This document shows, piece by piece, positions 16,875-25,573 of a stretch of 64,000 nucleotides of DNA (its first letter is position 1; each line of letters begins with the position of its first letter). The translations under genes and the position numbers were made by a program. Origin of the DNA: Hahella sp. HNIBRBA332 (GTDB lineage: Bacteria; Pseudomonadota; Gammaproteobacteria; Pseudomonadales; Oleiphilaceae); NCBI RefSeq assembly GCF_030719035.1, contig NZ_CP132203.1, forward strand, positions 2,604,001 through 2,668,000, written 5' to 3'. The notes under the pieces are model-generated. The model was not told where the DNA came from and ran no database searches. It was given only the letters and a program-made list of their open reading frames with translations.

Positions 16875-17918
16875 ATGCACGAACTCGTCAAAGACTACTA
16901 CGGCAAACAATTGCAAAGTTCTTCTGACTTGAAAACCTCCGCCTGTTGCGATGTCAGCAGTGTTCCCGCCTGGTTGAAGCCTTTATTGGCGCGGATTCAT
17001 CCGGACGTGTCCGCCCGCTATTACGGTTGCGGCCTGGTGTGCCCTCCGTTATTGGAAGGTTGCCGAGTGCTGGACCTGGGCTGCGGCTCCGGCCGCGATG
17101 TGTATGCCCTGGCTCAGTTGGTGGGTCCGCATGGACAGGTGGTCGGCGTGGATATGACGGATGAACAGTTGCAGGTCGCCCGATCTCATCAGGCCTGGCA
17201 TGCGGAGCAGTTTGGATTTGATAACGTGCGCTTTTTGCAGGGTTATATTGAGAAACTGGACGAACTGGATCTTGAGCCAGGGTCTTTCGATGTTATTGTC
17301 TCCAACTGCGTCATTAATCTGTCGCCGGATAAAGCATCCGTATTGCGTGGATTGCATCGCCTGCTGAAGCCCGGCGGAGAGTTTTACTTCTCGGATGTGT
17401 ACGCCGACAGACGGGTTCCCGACGCCCTGCGTGAAGACCCCACCCTCTATGGCGAGTGTCTGGGCGGCGCGCTGTACTGGAACGACTTCCTGCGACTGGC
17501 GCATCAGACCGGCTTCGCCGACCCGCGTTTAGTGGAAGACAGACCATTGGCGATAACCGACGCGGACTTGGCGGCGCGCATTGGCGCGATTGAGTTTTAC
17601 TCCGCCACCTACAGGCTGTTCAAAATAGACGAACTGGAAACCGCTTGTGAAGACTACGGGCAGGCGGTCATTTATCAAGGAAGCATTCCAGATCATCCCC
17701 ATCAGTTCGTGCTCGACAAACACCATGCGATAGAAACCGGTCGCGTATTCCCGGTCTGCGGCAATACCTGGCGTATGCTGAGCGACACGCGATTCGCCGA
17801 TCACTTTCTGTTTATCGGCGACTTTAGCCGACACTATGGCATCTTCGAGGGATGCGGAACCGCTGCTCCATTTGACAGCGCATCGCCCTCAACCAGCGCA
17901 GACGCTCCCTGTTGCTAG
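16875..17918 (+). CDS. ArsM-like SAM-dependent methyltransferase
   Basis: A 347-residue class I methyltransferase. The SAM motif DLGCGSGRD lies at about 67-75, followed by GVDMTDEQL. The segments SNCVINLSPDK (Cys145) and ECLGGALYW (Cys195) are the arsenite-methyltransferase hallmarks. Their 50-residue spacing equals that of two arsenic-binding Cys in algal ArsM. A CC pair lies at 24-25 and another CC ends the protein. ArsM methylates As(III) stepwise to volatile forms. No arsR or ars operon is adjacent, so the substrate remains an inference from the motifs. Confidence 0.8.
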   Translation: MHELVKDYYGKQLQSSSDLKTSACCDVSSVPAWLKPLLARIHPDVSARYYGCGLVCPPLLEGCRVLDLGCGSGRDVYALAQLVGPHGQVVGVDMTDEQLQVARSHQAWHAEQFGFDNVRFLQGYIEKLDELDLEPGSFDVIVSNCVINLSPDKASVLRGLHRLLKPGGEFYFSDVYADRRVPDALREDPTLYGECLGGALYWNDFLRLAHQTGFADPRLVEDRPLAITDADLAARIGAIEFYSATYRLFKIDELETACEDYGQAVIYQGSIPDHPHQFVLDKHHAIETGRVFPVCGNTWRMLSDTRFADHFLFIGDFSRHYGIFEGCGTAAPFDSASPSTSADAPCC

Positions 17919-17968
17919 TCTCGCCGGTGCGCGCCCACCCTGACGCGCACCCGCCTTTCAGATTCTGA

Positions 17969-19339
17969 CTACAGGTTCTCAATCTCGTATTGCAGGCTCG
18001 CCATGTAATCGCTCAAGCGATAGGTTGAGCCACTGACATTGCTGAACTGGGACGCCACATAGCGCGCCAGAGTCTGCTTGTTCTTCTCACCGAATTGCAG
18101 ATAGATCGTATTCAGGAATGAGCTGTTGGGAAATTCGCGCAACGCCTCATTGAGAGTCGGAATGAAAGCTTTGTTTTCCCGCCCCAGGCCAACCACATAA
18201 CTGTTGGCGAATTTCTCCTTCTTGAGAATTTTCCAGCCATATTCGTCCACTTCTTTCAGGGCATCGCTCTTGCCCGCATTGGCGTATAAGAAACCAAGCA
18301 AATCGTAATACAGGGGCTCTTGGGGAAACTGCGCCGCGTAGCTTTTCAGCTGCGCTCCGTACCTGTCGAAAAGCTGGTTGGGCGTCGCCGCCTTCAACGT
18401 GGTCAGTTGAGCAAAAATCTTCCAGATCAGCGTCGCAGAAACGGGCAATTGGTTATCTGGCGGAGAAATCTTCAGCGCCTGCAACCTTTGCAGCAGCTCC
18501 TCTTTCGAAAGTCGGTCGATGTCCTGACACAAACGCAACTGCGCAGCTTGCGGCGAGTTGACGTCCGTCACCGTCCTGGCGATCAATGTTCTATCGAACG
18601 CCAGATAATCCTCTTTCGGACGCTGATTCCACCAGTCTATTTCCCAGTTCGAATCCAGCGCCCACAAGTCACACAGTTTCTCCGTAGCCCCCGCCTCAAT
18701 ATCGCGAATAAACGCTTCCCGGCGCGCCTCCTGACGGCTATTGGAAAACAGCGTATACATGCCTTTTTCTATGGCGACATGATGCTCGCTGAAGTCAGAT
18801 TTGCGCCAGGCGTTGAATGCTTTATCCACGTCCCCCTGCATCAGGTAAGCATGGGTGATATACGCCCAGGCGATGGGATTCAAACCCTGCGGTCTGGCCC
18901 TGAGCAGTCTTTCATAGTAGCGCAACGCACTTTGGAATTGGCTGTTGCGATGTTCATGCATGCCTCGCTCATAGAGGATCATGGGATTGTCCGGCTCCAG
19001 GCGCTCGGCGCGAAGCATATAGCTATAGCTGACGTTCGGATCGAGCTGGTAAAGCATGTTGCCGAGAATGAAATAGTCATAGACGGACTTGGCGTCGTCA
19101 GGAGTCAGGCGCTGCAGGCGATGAATCGCCTCACTGGCCTTCCCCTCAACAAAAAGCCGATGAAATTCTTCTCCGTCAGAATAAGCGACATACACCGCCC
19201 CGGCCTTCTCCGCTTCCTGCTTGAACGTATCAAAATCAACCGCCTGCAGGTCCGTGATCCATAGGACGTTGATAAGAAGAGAAAACAACCATGGACAGAC
19301 AGTGGGTAAATACTTGGGTTCTTTTCTGGTATCTCTCAT
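17969..19339 (-). CDS. Exported TPR-containing protein
   Basis: About 456 residues from the ATG at 19339 (MRDTRKEPKYL), which gives a signal-like sequence ending near LQAVDF. Longer in-frame starts would put basic residues before it. Residues about 55-180 contain tetratricopeptide-like helix pairs (DYFILGNMLYQLDPNVSYSY, MILYERGMHEHRNSQFQSAL, AWAYITHAYLMQGDVDKAFN). The C-terminal half (LYYDLLGFLYANAGKSDALK and onward) repeats the pattern. TPR solenoids mediate protein binding. No partner is visible and the function is unknown. Confidence 0.65.
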   Translation of the reverse strand: MRDTRKEPKYLPTVCPWLFSLLINVLWITDLQAVDFDTFKQEAEKAGAVYVAYSDGEEFHRLFVEGKASEAIHRLQRLTPDDAKSVYDYFILGNMLYQLDPNVSYSYMLRAERLEPDNPMILYERGMHEHRNSQFQSALRYYERLLRARPQGLNPIAWAYITHAYLMQGDVDKAFNAWRKSDFSEHHVAIEKGMYTLFSNSRQEARREAFIRDIEAGATEKLCDLWALDSNWEIDWWNQRPKEDYLAFDRTLIARTVTDVNSPQAAQLRLCQDIDRLSKEELLQRLQALKISPPDNQLPVSATLIWKIFAQLTTLKAATPNQLFDRYGAQLKSYAAQFPQEPLYYDLLGFLYANAGKSDALKEVDEYGWKILKKEKFANSYVVGLGRENKAFIPTLNEALREFPNSSFLNTIYLQFGEKNKQTLARYVASQFSNVSGSTYRLSDYMASLQYEIENL

Positions 19340-19675
19340 AGACAGCACCCGTCGATAAAATCGACCTCGTTGATGATCCATGCAGAGACGTTTTGCAGTG
19401 GGTCCGGAACGTCGCCTCACGCGCAGTAAAACTAACTCCAGGCTTTCCCGGCTATACCTTAATTATAGTGGAGTGGAAAAAGCCTGCCGCACGCGGATTA
19501 ACAAAATTTACACCGAAAACATCCGACGGTTATTTACCACAATTTTTCAATCACTTAACATCGACGTCTGACTCACTCAGGGGCGTTTTCGCTCAGGCGG
19601 TCGCCATCTCATGCGCCCTGCGCCGCTGCCTGGACGCTCAGCGTCTATCACACCAAGAGAACAGGACTTCATCCC
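19340..19675. other. Intergenic region between divergent TPR and GST genes
   Basis: About 336 bp without a supportable gene. An isolated TATAAT-like hexamer for the leftward gene lies at 19462-19467, but no -35 box stands at the right distance. Nothing else is seen. Confidence 0.4.
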
Positions 19676-20299
19676 ATGATCAAACTGCACCACCTCAACA
19701 AATCCCGCTCCCGTCGCATCATCTGGCTGCTGGAGGAAATCGGTCAGCCTTACAGCGTGATCCCCTATCAACGGGATAAAACCACTTCGCTGGCGCCGCC
19801 GGAATTGACTCAAATTCACCCTCTGGGCAAATCGCCTGTGATTGAAGTGGATGACATCGTGCTGCCGGAATCCGGCGCCATTACGGAGTTTCTGATTGAG
19901 CGCTACGCCGCGGAAAAACTGGCTCCGACGCGGGACAGCAAGTCATTCGCGGAGTACCTGTACTGGATTCATTTCGCGGAAAGTTCGGCGATTCTGCCGC
20001 TATTGCTGAAGCTGTTTCTGGATATGGACGGGACTGAAACCCGTTTTTTACATGGCTACGCACAGACGGAAATCAGCAAGGTGATCGGACATTTGGAGCG
20101 GTCTCTGGAAGGCAAGGACTATCTGGTTGATAACCGGCTCACCGGCGCGGATATCATGATGTCTTTTATTCTGGACTTTGTGCAGCGCAGCGGCGCAGTG
20201 GCCAAGTATCCCAATATTCAGCGCTATCAGGGCGTGTTGGAGAAGCATGCCGGCTATCAGGCGGCGCTGGAGATTGAGGCTAAGTACGACGCCGCTTAG
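19676..20299 (+). CDS. Glutathione S-transferase
   Basis: A 207-residue cytosolic GST. The N-terminal thioredoxin-like domain starts MIKLHHLNKSRSRRIIWLLE. It carries the HPLGKSPVIE loop with the cis-Pro and the LPESGAITEFLIERY segment that binds the glutathione gamma-Glu (Glu-Ser). The C-terminal all-helical domain runs from about 85 with the N-capping motif LTGADIMMSF. GSTs conjugate glutathione to electrophiles or reduce peroxides. The substrate cannot be told. It is a single gene, converging with the GH16 gene. Confidence 0.93.
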   Translation: MIKLHHLNKSRSRRIIWLLEEIGQPYSVIPYQRDKTTSLAPPELTQIHPLGKSPVIEVDDIVLPESGAITEFLIERYAAEKLAPTRDSKSFAEYLYWIHFAESSAILPLLLKLFLDMDGTETRFLHGYAQTEISKVIGHLERSLEGKDYLVDNRLTGADIMMSFILDFVQRSGAVAKYPNIQRYQGVLEKHAGYQAALEIEAKYDAA

Positions 20300-20308
20300 C
20301 TCGTATAA

Positions 20309-20340
20309 GCCAGCGCACACTATCGTAAGCATGCGCTGGC
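20309..20340. terminator. Hairpin between convergent GST and GH16 genes
   Basis: GCCAGCGCA (20309-20317) pairs perfectly with TGCGCTGGC (20332-20340) around a 14-nt loop. There is no T-tract on either side, so it may be a weak bidirectional terminator or a transcript-stabilising hairpin. Confidence 0.5.
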
Positions 20341-20361
20341 GCAACCAGGAAGAGAGCCGGC

Positions 20362-23300
20362 TTACTGCAAACGCAGCTCGCAAGCGATCGGGTAATGATC
20401 GGAAGGCGGATAGTCGCCTTCACGATATTTTTCTAAAGCACAGCCCACCGCACTGACGCCGGAACCCACGACATGATCAAGTTGAGGACCGGGCTGCACA
20501 TTCCAGCCGTTGAACGTGCCGCCAGTGAAGAAGCTGGACAATGGAGTCTGATTCACCAAGGTATTCACCGGCCCACTGCCGGGAGTTGCGTTAAGATCAC
20601 CCAATAGCACCGTCGGCATGCCCCAGTTCTGATTCACCTCGCCCAGGCGATCTCTCAGGATATTAGCGGAGCCCTGCTGGGAATTGCCGTCCACGCCCCA
20701 GTGGGTATTGATGAACACCAGCTCACGGCCGTCGGCGTTGCGGCGCATTTTCGCCCACTCCGCACTGCGGGGACCCCATACGTCCGCCACCAGCTCGATC
20801 AGACCGCCGTCCACATAGGTGTATAGATCGGAGCGATAGAGAATCTGACGGTAGCTGGTGGCGCCCCAATTGGCGCCCAGGGTGTTTTTGATGAAGTCGT
20901 ACTGCCCGCCAGTGGGCTCCTGCAGGCCCAGCAAATCCGGGTTCTGGCGCTGAATCGTACGCACCACCTCGCCCTTACGCTGGCTCCAGTTACGCTCTCC
21001 GGGGTCATTAGCCTGTTCCGTGCGCACATTAAACGTCATCACGCGAACGCTGTCTCCCTGTCCGCCGACAGGACATCCGCTGGCGTCGACCTGAGTTCCT
21101 GCTGGGGTATTGGGGCATTGATCCAGATTATCGGCGACGCCGTCATTGTCGCTGTCCGCATCGCTATGGGTGAGAATATTCAGCCAGTTCAGATTGAATT
21201 CCCCTGCGCTCGCCTCCACCCGCACGCGATGCTCGCCCTGATCCACAGAGAAGGTCCCGATGGGTAGCGTGCGGTAGGACTGCCAGCCCCCCGTGTTAGA
21301 GACAGAGCCCTGTCCCACCTCCGTTCCATCCACCAGTACGCGAAAGCGACCGCCGCCCACGGCGGAGGCGACGCGCGCCGTCAGGTCATACTCGCCGGCG
21401 CCCAGCGTCACGTTATACTCCAGCCATTCGGAGCCGGCGATCCAGCCCACATTGTGGCCGCCGTCGATATCGCCGCTGACTTCGATGTCCACGTCGTCAT
21501 TACGGTGAGCGCCGCCCTGATTGCCTGGCGTGGTGTCGAAGTAGGCGTCATAGTCTTCCGCCTGCACGGTGACGTTTTCAGTTCGCACCACCGTACAGCC
21601 GTTCTCGTCCACCTCATCGCCAGCGGGCGTGCCAGGACACTGATCCCGCTCGTCCTTGACCCCGTCGCCATCGCTGTCGATGACATCCATGGAGCGAATC
21701 TCCATCCAGTTAAGATTCAGCTCGCCGCCATACAGCTCAACCCGCACTGTGTGCTGCCCGCGCTCGACGCTGAAGCTGCCTACCTCTTGCGTCACGAACT
21801 GCTGCCAGCCGCCAGTGGCGTCAACGGTTTTCGAACCAACCAAGTCACCGTCGATGAATACTGCGTATTTGCCATTGCCCACCAGGGAGGCGACGCGCGC
21901 GTCGAGACTGTACTGTCCCTGGCCCAGAGTGACGCTGTACTCCAGCCATTCGTTGGCGTCGGTCCAGCCGATGTTGTAACCGCCGTCCACATCAGAGGTC
22001 GCTTCAATATCGACATCGTCTTCACGATAAGCGCCGCCGTTGTTGCCCGGGGTGCTGTCATAGAAAGCGCTGTAATCTTCCGCCTGCACCTTGATCTTAT
22101 CGGTTACGATGATCTGACAGCCGACCTCATCCACTTCAGCGCCCGCCGGGGTATTGGGGCACTGGTCGATGCTGTCCTCCACGCCATCGCCGTCCGCGTC
22201 CTGCTCCAGAGGACAACCGTCCGCGCCGACTGGCGTATCCGCCGGCGTGCCGGGACACATGTCTTCATTGTCGTTGACGCCGTCGTTATCGCTGTCCACC
22301 ACCACAGGGCCGCCACCGCCCGTCCAGAGAATATCGTCAATGGCGAAAGCGAAGTCCGCTCCCGGCAACTGGCCGTCTTTACTCAGGATGGCGAAGGGAT
22401 ACTGAATCGAACGCAAGTCGATCAGTTCACCGCGCAGCTCCGAAACGGGAATGCTGACTTCGCCCCACTCGCCGTTGCGAGTCAGGCCGTATTTGTCTTC
22501 AAAAGCGGGGAAATCCAGCCAGTTCTGGTTGGTATGGGTGTCTGTCACGCCGATGCGGAAAGAGACGTCAGCGGGAATCTTGATGCGGAATTTCAGCTCG
22601 CCTTCGTCAAACTTGCTCAAATTGACCGGTTGCCGCGCCTGAATCCCACCGCCAAACCAGGTGTTGGCCTTGGCTTTCCAGGAGATGACTTTGTCGCCTT
22701 CATAAGGCGCTTCCGAGCCGCCAGACGTGGTTTGGTCCCACACATAGATATCGGATGAAGAGCCCGCTTCCAGCTTGTTGGTGGTGGCGCTTTCATCGGT
22801 ATACACGCCGAAGGTTCCGGTTTCCGGGCCAGGACGGCCGAGTTTGACTTCACCCTGTCCATCCAGCTCATACACGCGGATGTAATCCACCAGCATTTTG
22901 CCCGGCAGCGGCGCTGAGACCTGGCCGTTGTCGTGAGCGTCGGTGAAATTCCCGCCCACCGCTAGGTTCAGCAGGAAGTAGAACGGAGCCTGAAACTCTT
23001 CCGCCTCGCCGCCAATGGGAATCGGGTTGTCGTACAGATCATGCTCCTGTCCGTTATCCACGATGGCGAAGCGGATCTGGGAATCGGTCCAATACAAACG
23101 ATAAGTGACGAAGCGATTGCTCAACGGCGTCGGCGCCACATAGGCGTTGTCAGTGTTCCAGGCGGTGCTGGCGGCGCAGGAGGGATTTTCCGGCACGCAG
23201 GCTGAGTCCGCATAGAAAATCAGGTTGGAGCCAACGTAATTGTTGATGGGCGCGCCGTCATGCCCGGCGTTCTTGCGTCCCGCCGCGCTGTGGCCCATTT

Positions 23301-23784
23301 CCATGATATCGATTTCGCCTTTGGCCGGCCAATTGGCGGTGCTTGTGCCTAGCATCCAGGCCGCAGGCCACAGGCCAACGCCGACTTCCGGCGCCTGCAT
23401 GCGGATTTCGATCATACCGTAACGAACGGAGACCGCATCCTTGGTGGTGATTTTGCCTGACGTAAAAGCTTTACCGCCCATGTCCTGGCGGCGGGCTTCA
23501 ATCACCAGCGCATGATTGCCCGGCTCTGCGGGAATCTCTTCGATGGACAGATTGTCCTTTGCGTACCACTGCAATTCCTGGTTGCCCCAACCGCACAGGC
23601 TAGGACAGCCATCGCCCTCGTCGACATTCCAGACGGAGGGATTCAACGAATCAAAGTTTTCTTCCCACAACAATGCGCCGACATCCGCCTGCGCCATGGC
23701 TGCGGACAGCGCTGACAACATAAACAGCCCGGCCCTGGCGGCGAAACGCCGTGGTGATTCCTTGTTGTCCTGTACAAACGCCAT
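20362..23784 (-). CDS. Secreted multidomain GH16 beta-glucanase with TSP3 linkers, two CBM6 and a C-terminal EEP nuclease-like domain
   Basis: An 1140-residue exported protein. Order: signal peptide (to about 33); GH16 catalytic domain (35-305) with GEIDIMEM, where Glu157, Asp159 and Glu162 are the catalytic residues; a beta-sandwich probably binding sugar (about 325-488); thrombospondin-3 type Ca-binding linkers (DSDNDGVNDNEDMCPGTP and similar, at 497-557, 703-732 and 877-906); CBM6 domains at about 564-698 and 738-872; and an endonuclease/exonuclease/phosphatase domain (913-1140) with LQEP (Glu956), INTHWG, GDLNATP and SDHYPIA. GH16 enzymes cut beta-1,3/1,4-glucans such as laminarin. The pairing with an EEP domain is unusual. 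AAGGGGG precedes the ATG, and a LacI-type operator lies upstream. Confidence 0.92.
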   Translation of the reverse strand: MAFVQDNKESPRRFAARAGLFMLSALSAAMAQADVGALLWEENFDSLNPSVWNVDEGDGCPSLCGWGNQELQWYAKDNLSIEEIPAEPGNHALVIEARRQDMGGKAFTSGKITTKDAVSVRYGMIEIRMQAPEVGVGLWPAAWMLGTSTANWPAKGEIDIMEMGHSAAGRKNAGHDGAPINNYVGSNLIFYADSACVPENPSCAASTAWNTDNAYVAPTPLSNRFVTYRLYWTDSQIRFAIVDNGQEHDLYDNPIPIGGEAEEFQAPFYFLLNLAVGGNFTDAHDNGQVSAPLPGKMLVDYIRVYELDGQGEVKLGRPGPETGTFGVYTDESATTNKLEAGSSSDIYVWDQTTSGGSEAPYEGDKVISWKAKANTWFGGGIQARQPVNLSKFDEGELKFRIKIPADVSFRIGVTDTHTNQNWLDFPAFEDKYGLTRNGEWGEVSIPVSELRGELIDLRSIQYPFAILSKDGQLPGADFAFAIDDILWTGGGGPVVVDSDNDGVNDNEDMCPGTPADTPVGADGCPLEQDADGDGVEDSIDQCPNTPAGAEVDEVGCQIIVTDKIKVQAEDYSAFYDSTPGNNGGAYREDDVDIEATSDVDGGYNIGWTDANEWLEYSVTLGQGQYSLDARVASLVGNGKYAVFIDGDLVGSKTVDATGGWQQFVTQEVGSFSVERGQHTVRVELYGGELNLNWMEIRSMDVIDSDGDGVKDERDQCPGTPAGDEVDENGCTVVRTENVTVQAEDYDAYFDTTPGNQGGAHRNDDVDIEVSGDIDGGHNVGWIAGSEWLEYNVTLGAGEYDLTARVASAVGGGRFRVLVDGTEVGQGSVSNTGGWQSYRTLPIGTFSVDQGEHRVRVEASAGEFNLNWLNILTHSDADSDNDGVADNLDQCPNTPAGTQVDASGCPVGGQGDSVRVMTFNVRTEQANDPGERNWSQRKGEVVRTIQRQNPDLLGLQEPTGGQYDFIKNTLGANWGATSYRQILYRSDLYTYVDGGLIELVADVWGPRSAEWAKMRRNADGRELVFINTHWGVDGNSQQGSANILRDRLGEVNQNWGMPTVLLGDLNATPGSGPVNTLVNQTPLSSFFTGGTFNGWNVQPGPQLDHVVGSGVSAVGCALEKYREGDYPPSDHYPIACELRLQ

Positions 23785-23819
23785 GATTACCCCCTTTGTA
23801 ATTCTATGATTTCCGTTAA

Positions 23820-23833
23820 TGAAAACGCTTTCA
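23820..23833. promoter_or_regulatory. LacI-family operator upstream of the GH16 gene
   Basis: TGAAAACGCTTTCA is a near-perfect palindrome with the central CG typical of LacI/GalR-family (cre-like) operators. It lies 36 bp upstream of the GH16 start codon. Repression by a sugar-responsive LacI regulator is inferred; no such regulator is encoded in the window. Confidence 0.65.
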
Positions 23834-23843
23834 TAAATTGCCT

Positions 23844-23873
23844 AAAAAAAAGCCCAGGGGCAATGGGCTTTTT
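23844..23873 (-). terminator. Terminator of the Mpo1-like gene
   Basis: On the minus strand, AAAAAGCCCA pairs with TGGGCTTTTT around a 7-nt loop and is followed by a run of T. It lies about 70 bp past the stop of the leftward gene and is nearly symmetrical. Confidence 0.85.
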
Positions 23874-23941
23874 GGGTTAATCCTTCACCAATTACAAATC
23901 TGTGAGAGGGATATCAGTTTTTTGCTCAATTGGCGACCAGA

Positions 23942-24493
23942 TCAAGATTCATGCAAACGCTTGCTGTTGGTATCCGTCGCGTTCATGTCTCGCATCAGCG
24001 TAGGGCCGACTTTTTCTTCGATGGCGAGCAGAATTTCCCGCCGCAAGCCAAAGTAGAAACAGGCTTCCGCCGCCACGAACAAAGGACCGATGATCAAGCC
24101 GCTCAGGTCGTCCACAAACGCGGGCTTGCGCCCTTCATAGTAATGGCCGACGAACTGAAACGCCCAGCCCACCACAAACAACCCGATACCCGCGCTCAAC
24201 CACACCATCTGCGATTGCGCCGCCAGCGCAGCGGCGCCCCACAATGTCAGGGCATACAAAACCGCCATCAACAACGCAAAAGCGAAATCCAACATCAAAT
24301 AAAAAATCAGCGAGGCGATCACCACAATCATCGCTGGCGTCGCCGTTATACCGAACAGCTCGAAGCTCGTCCGCGACAGCAGCGTAGCGATGGACAGCAC
24401 AATCATGGGAATGCCGATAAAATGGGTGGCGATATTGCGGCGATCCCGATGATAAGCCGCATACTGAGTCAAATGCTCGGACAGTGCTTTCAT
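23942..24493 (-). CDS. Mpo1-like (DUF962) membrane protein
   Basis: A 183-residue protein with four or five transmembrane segments. The N-terminus HLTQYAAYHRDRRNIATHFI (with GIPM next) and the later VGWAFQFVGHYYEGRKPAF match the DUF962/YGL010w family. Its conserved His residues bind iron in the yeast member Mpo1, a fatty-acid alpha-dioxygenase. Both conserved His-containing segments are present here. The bacterial function is unproved. It is monocistronic with its own terminator. Confidence 0.87.
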   Translation of the reverse strand: MKALSEHLTQYAAYHRDRRNIATHFIGIPMIVLSIATLLSRTSFELFGITATPAMIVVIASLIFYLMLDFAFALLMAVLYALTLWGAAALAAQSQMVWLSAGIGLFVVGWAFQFVGHYYEGRKPAFVDDLSGLIIGPLFVAAEACFYFGLRREILLAIEEKVGPTLMRDMNATDTNSKRLHES

Positions 24494-24627
24494 CCCGTTG
24501 CTCCCGTTATCAGACGCCCACGATAATACTCAGGCGTCCATGGTTTATTTTTATGGGTTTAACGAGGAGTATAGGTGAACGATATGCCCTACTCTGTCGT
24601 GTAGATGACACGGGGCTTTGTATTGAT

Positions 24628-25431
24628 TCAGCTCATCGGCAATTCTTCAAGAAACCCCTGCGCCGCCGCTAACACCTCGCTGGTTTTTTCTCGATGTGGG
24701 ACGTGGCCGCAGTGCTGCAGGATGTTCACTTGGGTGGGGCCGCCAGCCAGCAGAGCGAGGCGTCGCGGGTGAATGGTTGAGCCATACTCGTCTCTATCGC
24801 CGTGGATGGCTAAAAGCGGGCATCGTAATTGCGGCAGGATATCGTCGAGATTCCAGGGTTGGAAGTCGTCGGAGAGCCAGGAGTTCGCCCAGGAGTCCAG
24901 CACCCAGGCCGCCTTGTCGCCGTGATAGTTGCTCAGCCGTTCCAGGCCGTCTGCTTGCGAAAAGCTCAGGTTGGCGGCGCGGATGCCTTCCAACGTACGG
25001 TCTTCGACAAACGACTGCGCCGCCTCGGTAATCAACGCCACGCACTGATCAGGAAACGCCGTCGCGCAGCACACCGCCATGGCGCCGCCAACGCTGTGGC
25101 CAAAGGCGATAAAACAATCCAGGCGCAGACTTTCCCGCAAAACGCTGAAGGCCCCATGGGCTTCTTCGCTGATAAAACTGAGATCCAAGTGGCTTGGATG
25201 CGGATCGGAACGGCCAAAGCCTAGGCGGTCATAGGCGATGACTTCCCGCCCCGTTGCTGCCGCCAATTCCATTGGGAAATCACGCCACAGCTCAACACTC
25301 CCCAGAGAATCGTGAAACAGCACAATCGGAGCAGCCTGCGCCGCGTCTGCGCCGGTTGGTCGCCAGCGCTTGACAAACAATCCGCCCAACGGCGTGGAAA
25401 CTATCTGCTCTGACGTTGTCATCATGTCCAT
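24628..25431 (-). CDS. Alpha/beta hydrolase
   Basis: A 267-residue hydrolase of the classical AB-hydrolase_1 group. Visible motifs are LFHDSLGSVELWRDFP (oxyanion region with His-Asp in place of HG), DRLGFGRSD, nucleophile elbow GHSVGG (Ser near 109), Asp in IHGDRDEYG and His in CGHVPHRE. There is no signal peptide, so it is cytoplasmic. GGAG precedes the ATG. It is probably an esterase or a C-C bond hydrolase; the substrate is not readable. Confidence 0.9.
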   Translation of the reverse strand: MDMMTTSEQIVSTPLGGLFVKRWRPTGADAAQAAPIVLFHDSLGSVELWRDFPMELAAATGREVIAYDRLGFGRSDPHPSHLDLSFISEEAHGAFSVLRESLRLDCFIAFGHSVGGAMAVCCATAFPDQCVALITEAAQSFVEDRTLEGIRAANLSFSQADGLERLSNYHGDKAAWVLDSWANSWLSDDFQPWNLDDILPQLRCPLLAIHGDRDEYGSTIHPRRLALLAGGPTQVNILQHCGHVPHREKTSEVLAAAQGFLEELPMS

Positions 25432-25524
25432 TGTTTTGAGACTCCTGGCGAAAAACGGGGTGACTTATCAGAGACTACCGCATCATCCTGTGAACGCAAG
25501 CCAGGAATACTTTGTTTAAACCGA

Positions 25525-25551
25525 TAAAAAGCCGCCCGATTAAGGCGGCTT
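25525..25551 (-). terminator. Terminator of the subtilisin gene
   Basis: On the minus strand, AAGCCGCC pairs with GGCGGCTT around a 7-nt loop and is followed by TTTTA. It lies 23 bp past the stop codon. Confidence 0.85.
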
Positions 25552-25573
25552 GGCGATCACTGCGACAGTTCCA

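Noticed and set aside
21454..22758. A 434-residue open frame antisense to the GH16 gene
   Set aside because: It is a shadow of a high-GC gene whose opposite strand has clear domains; it has no family resemblance.
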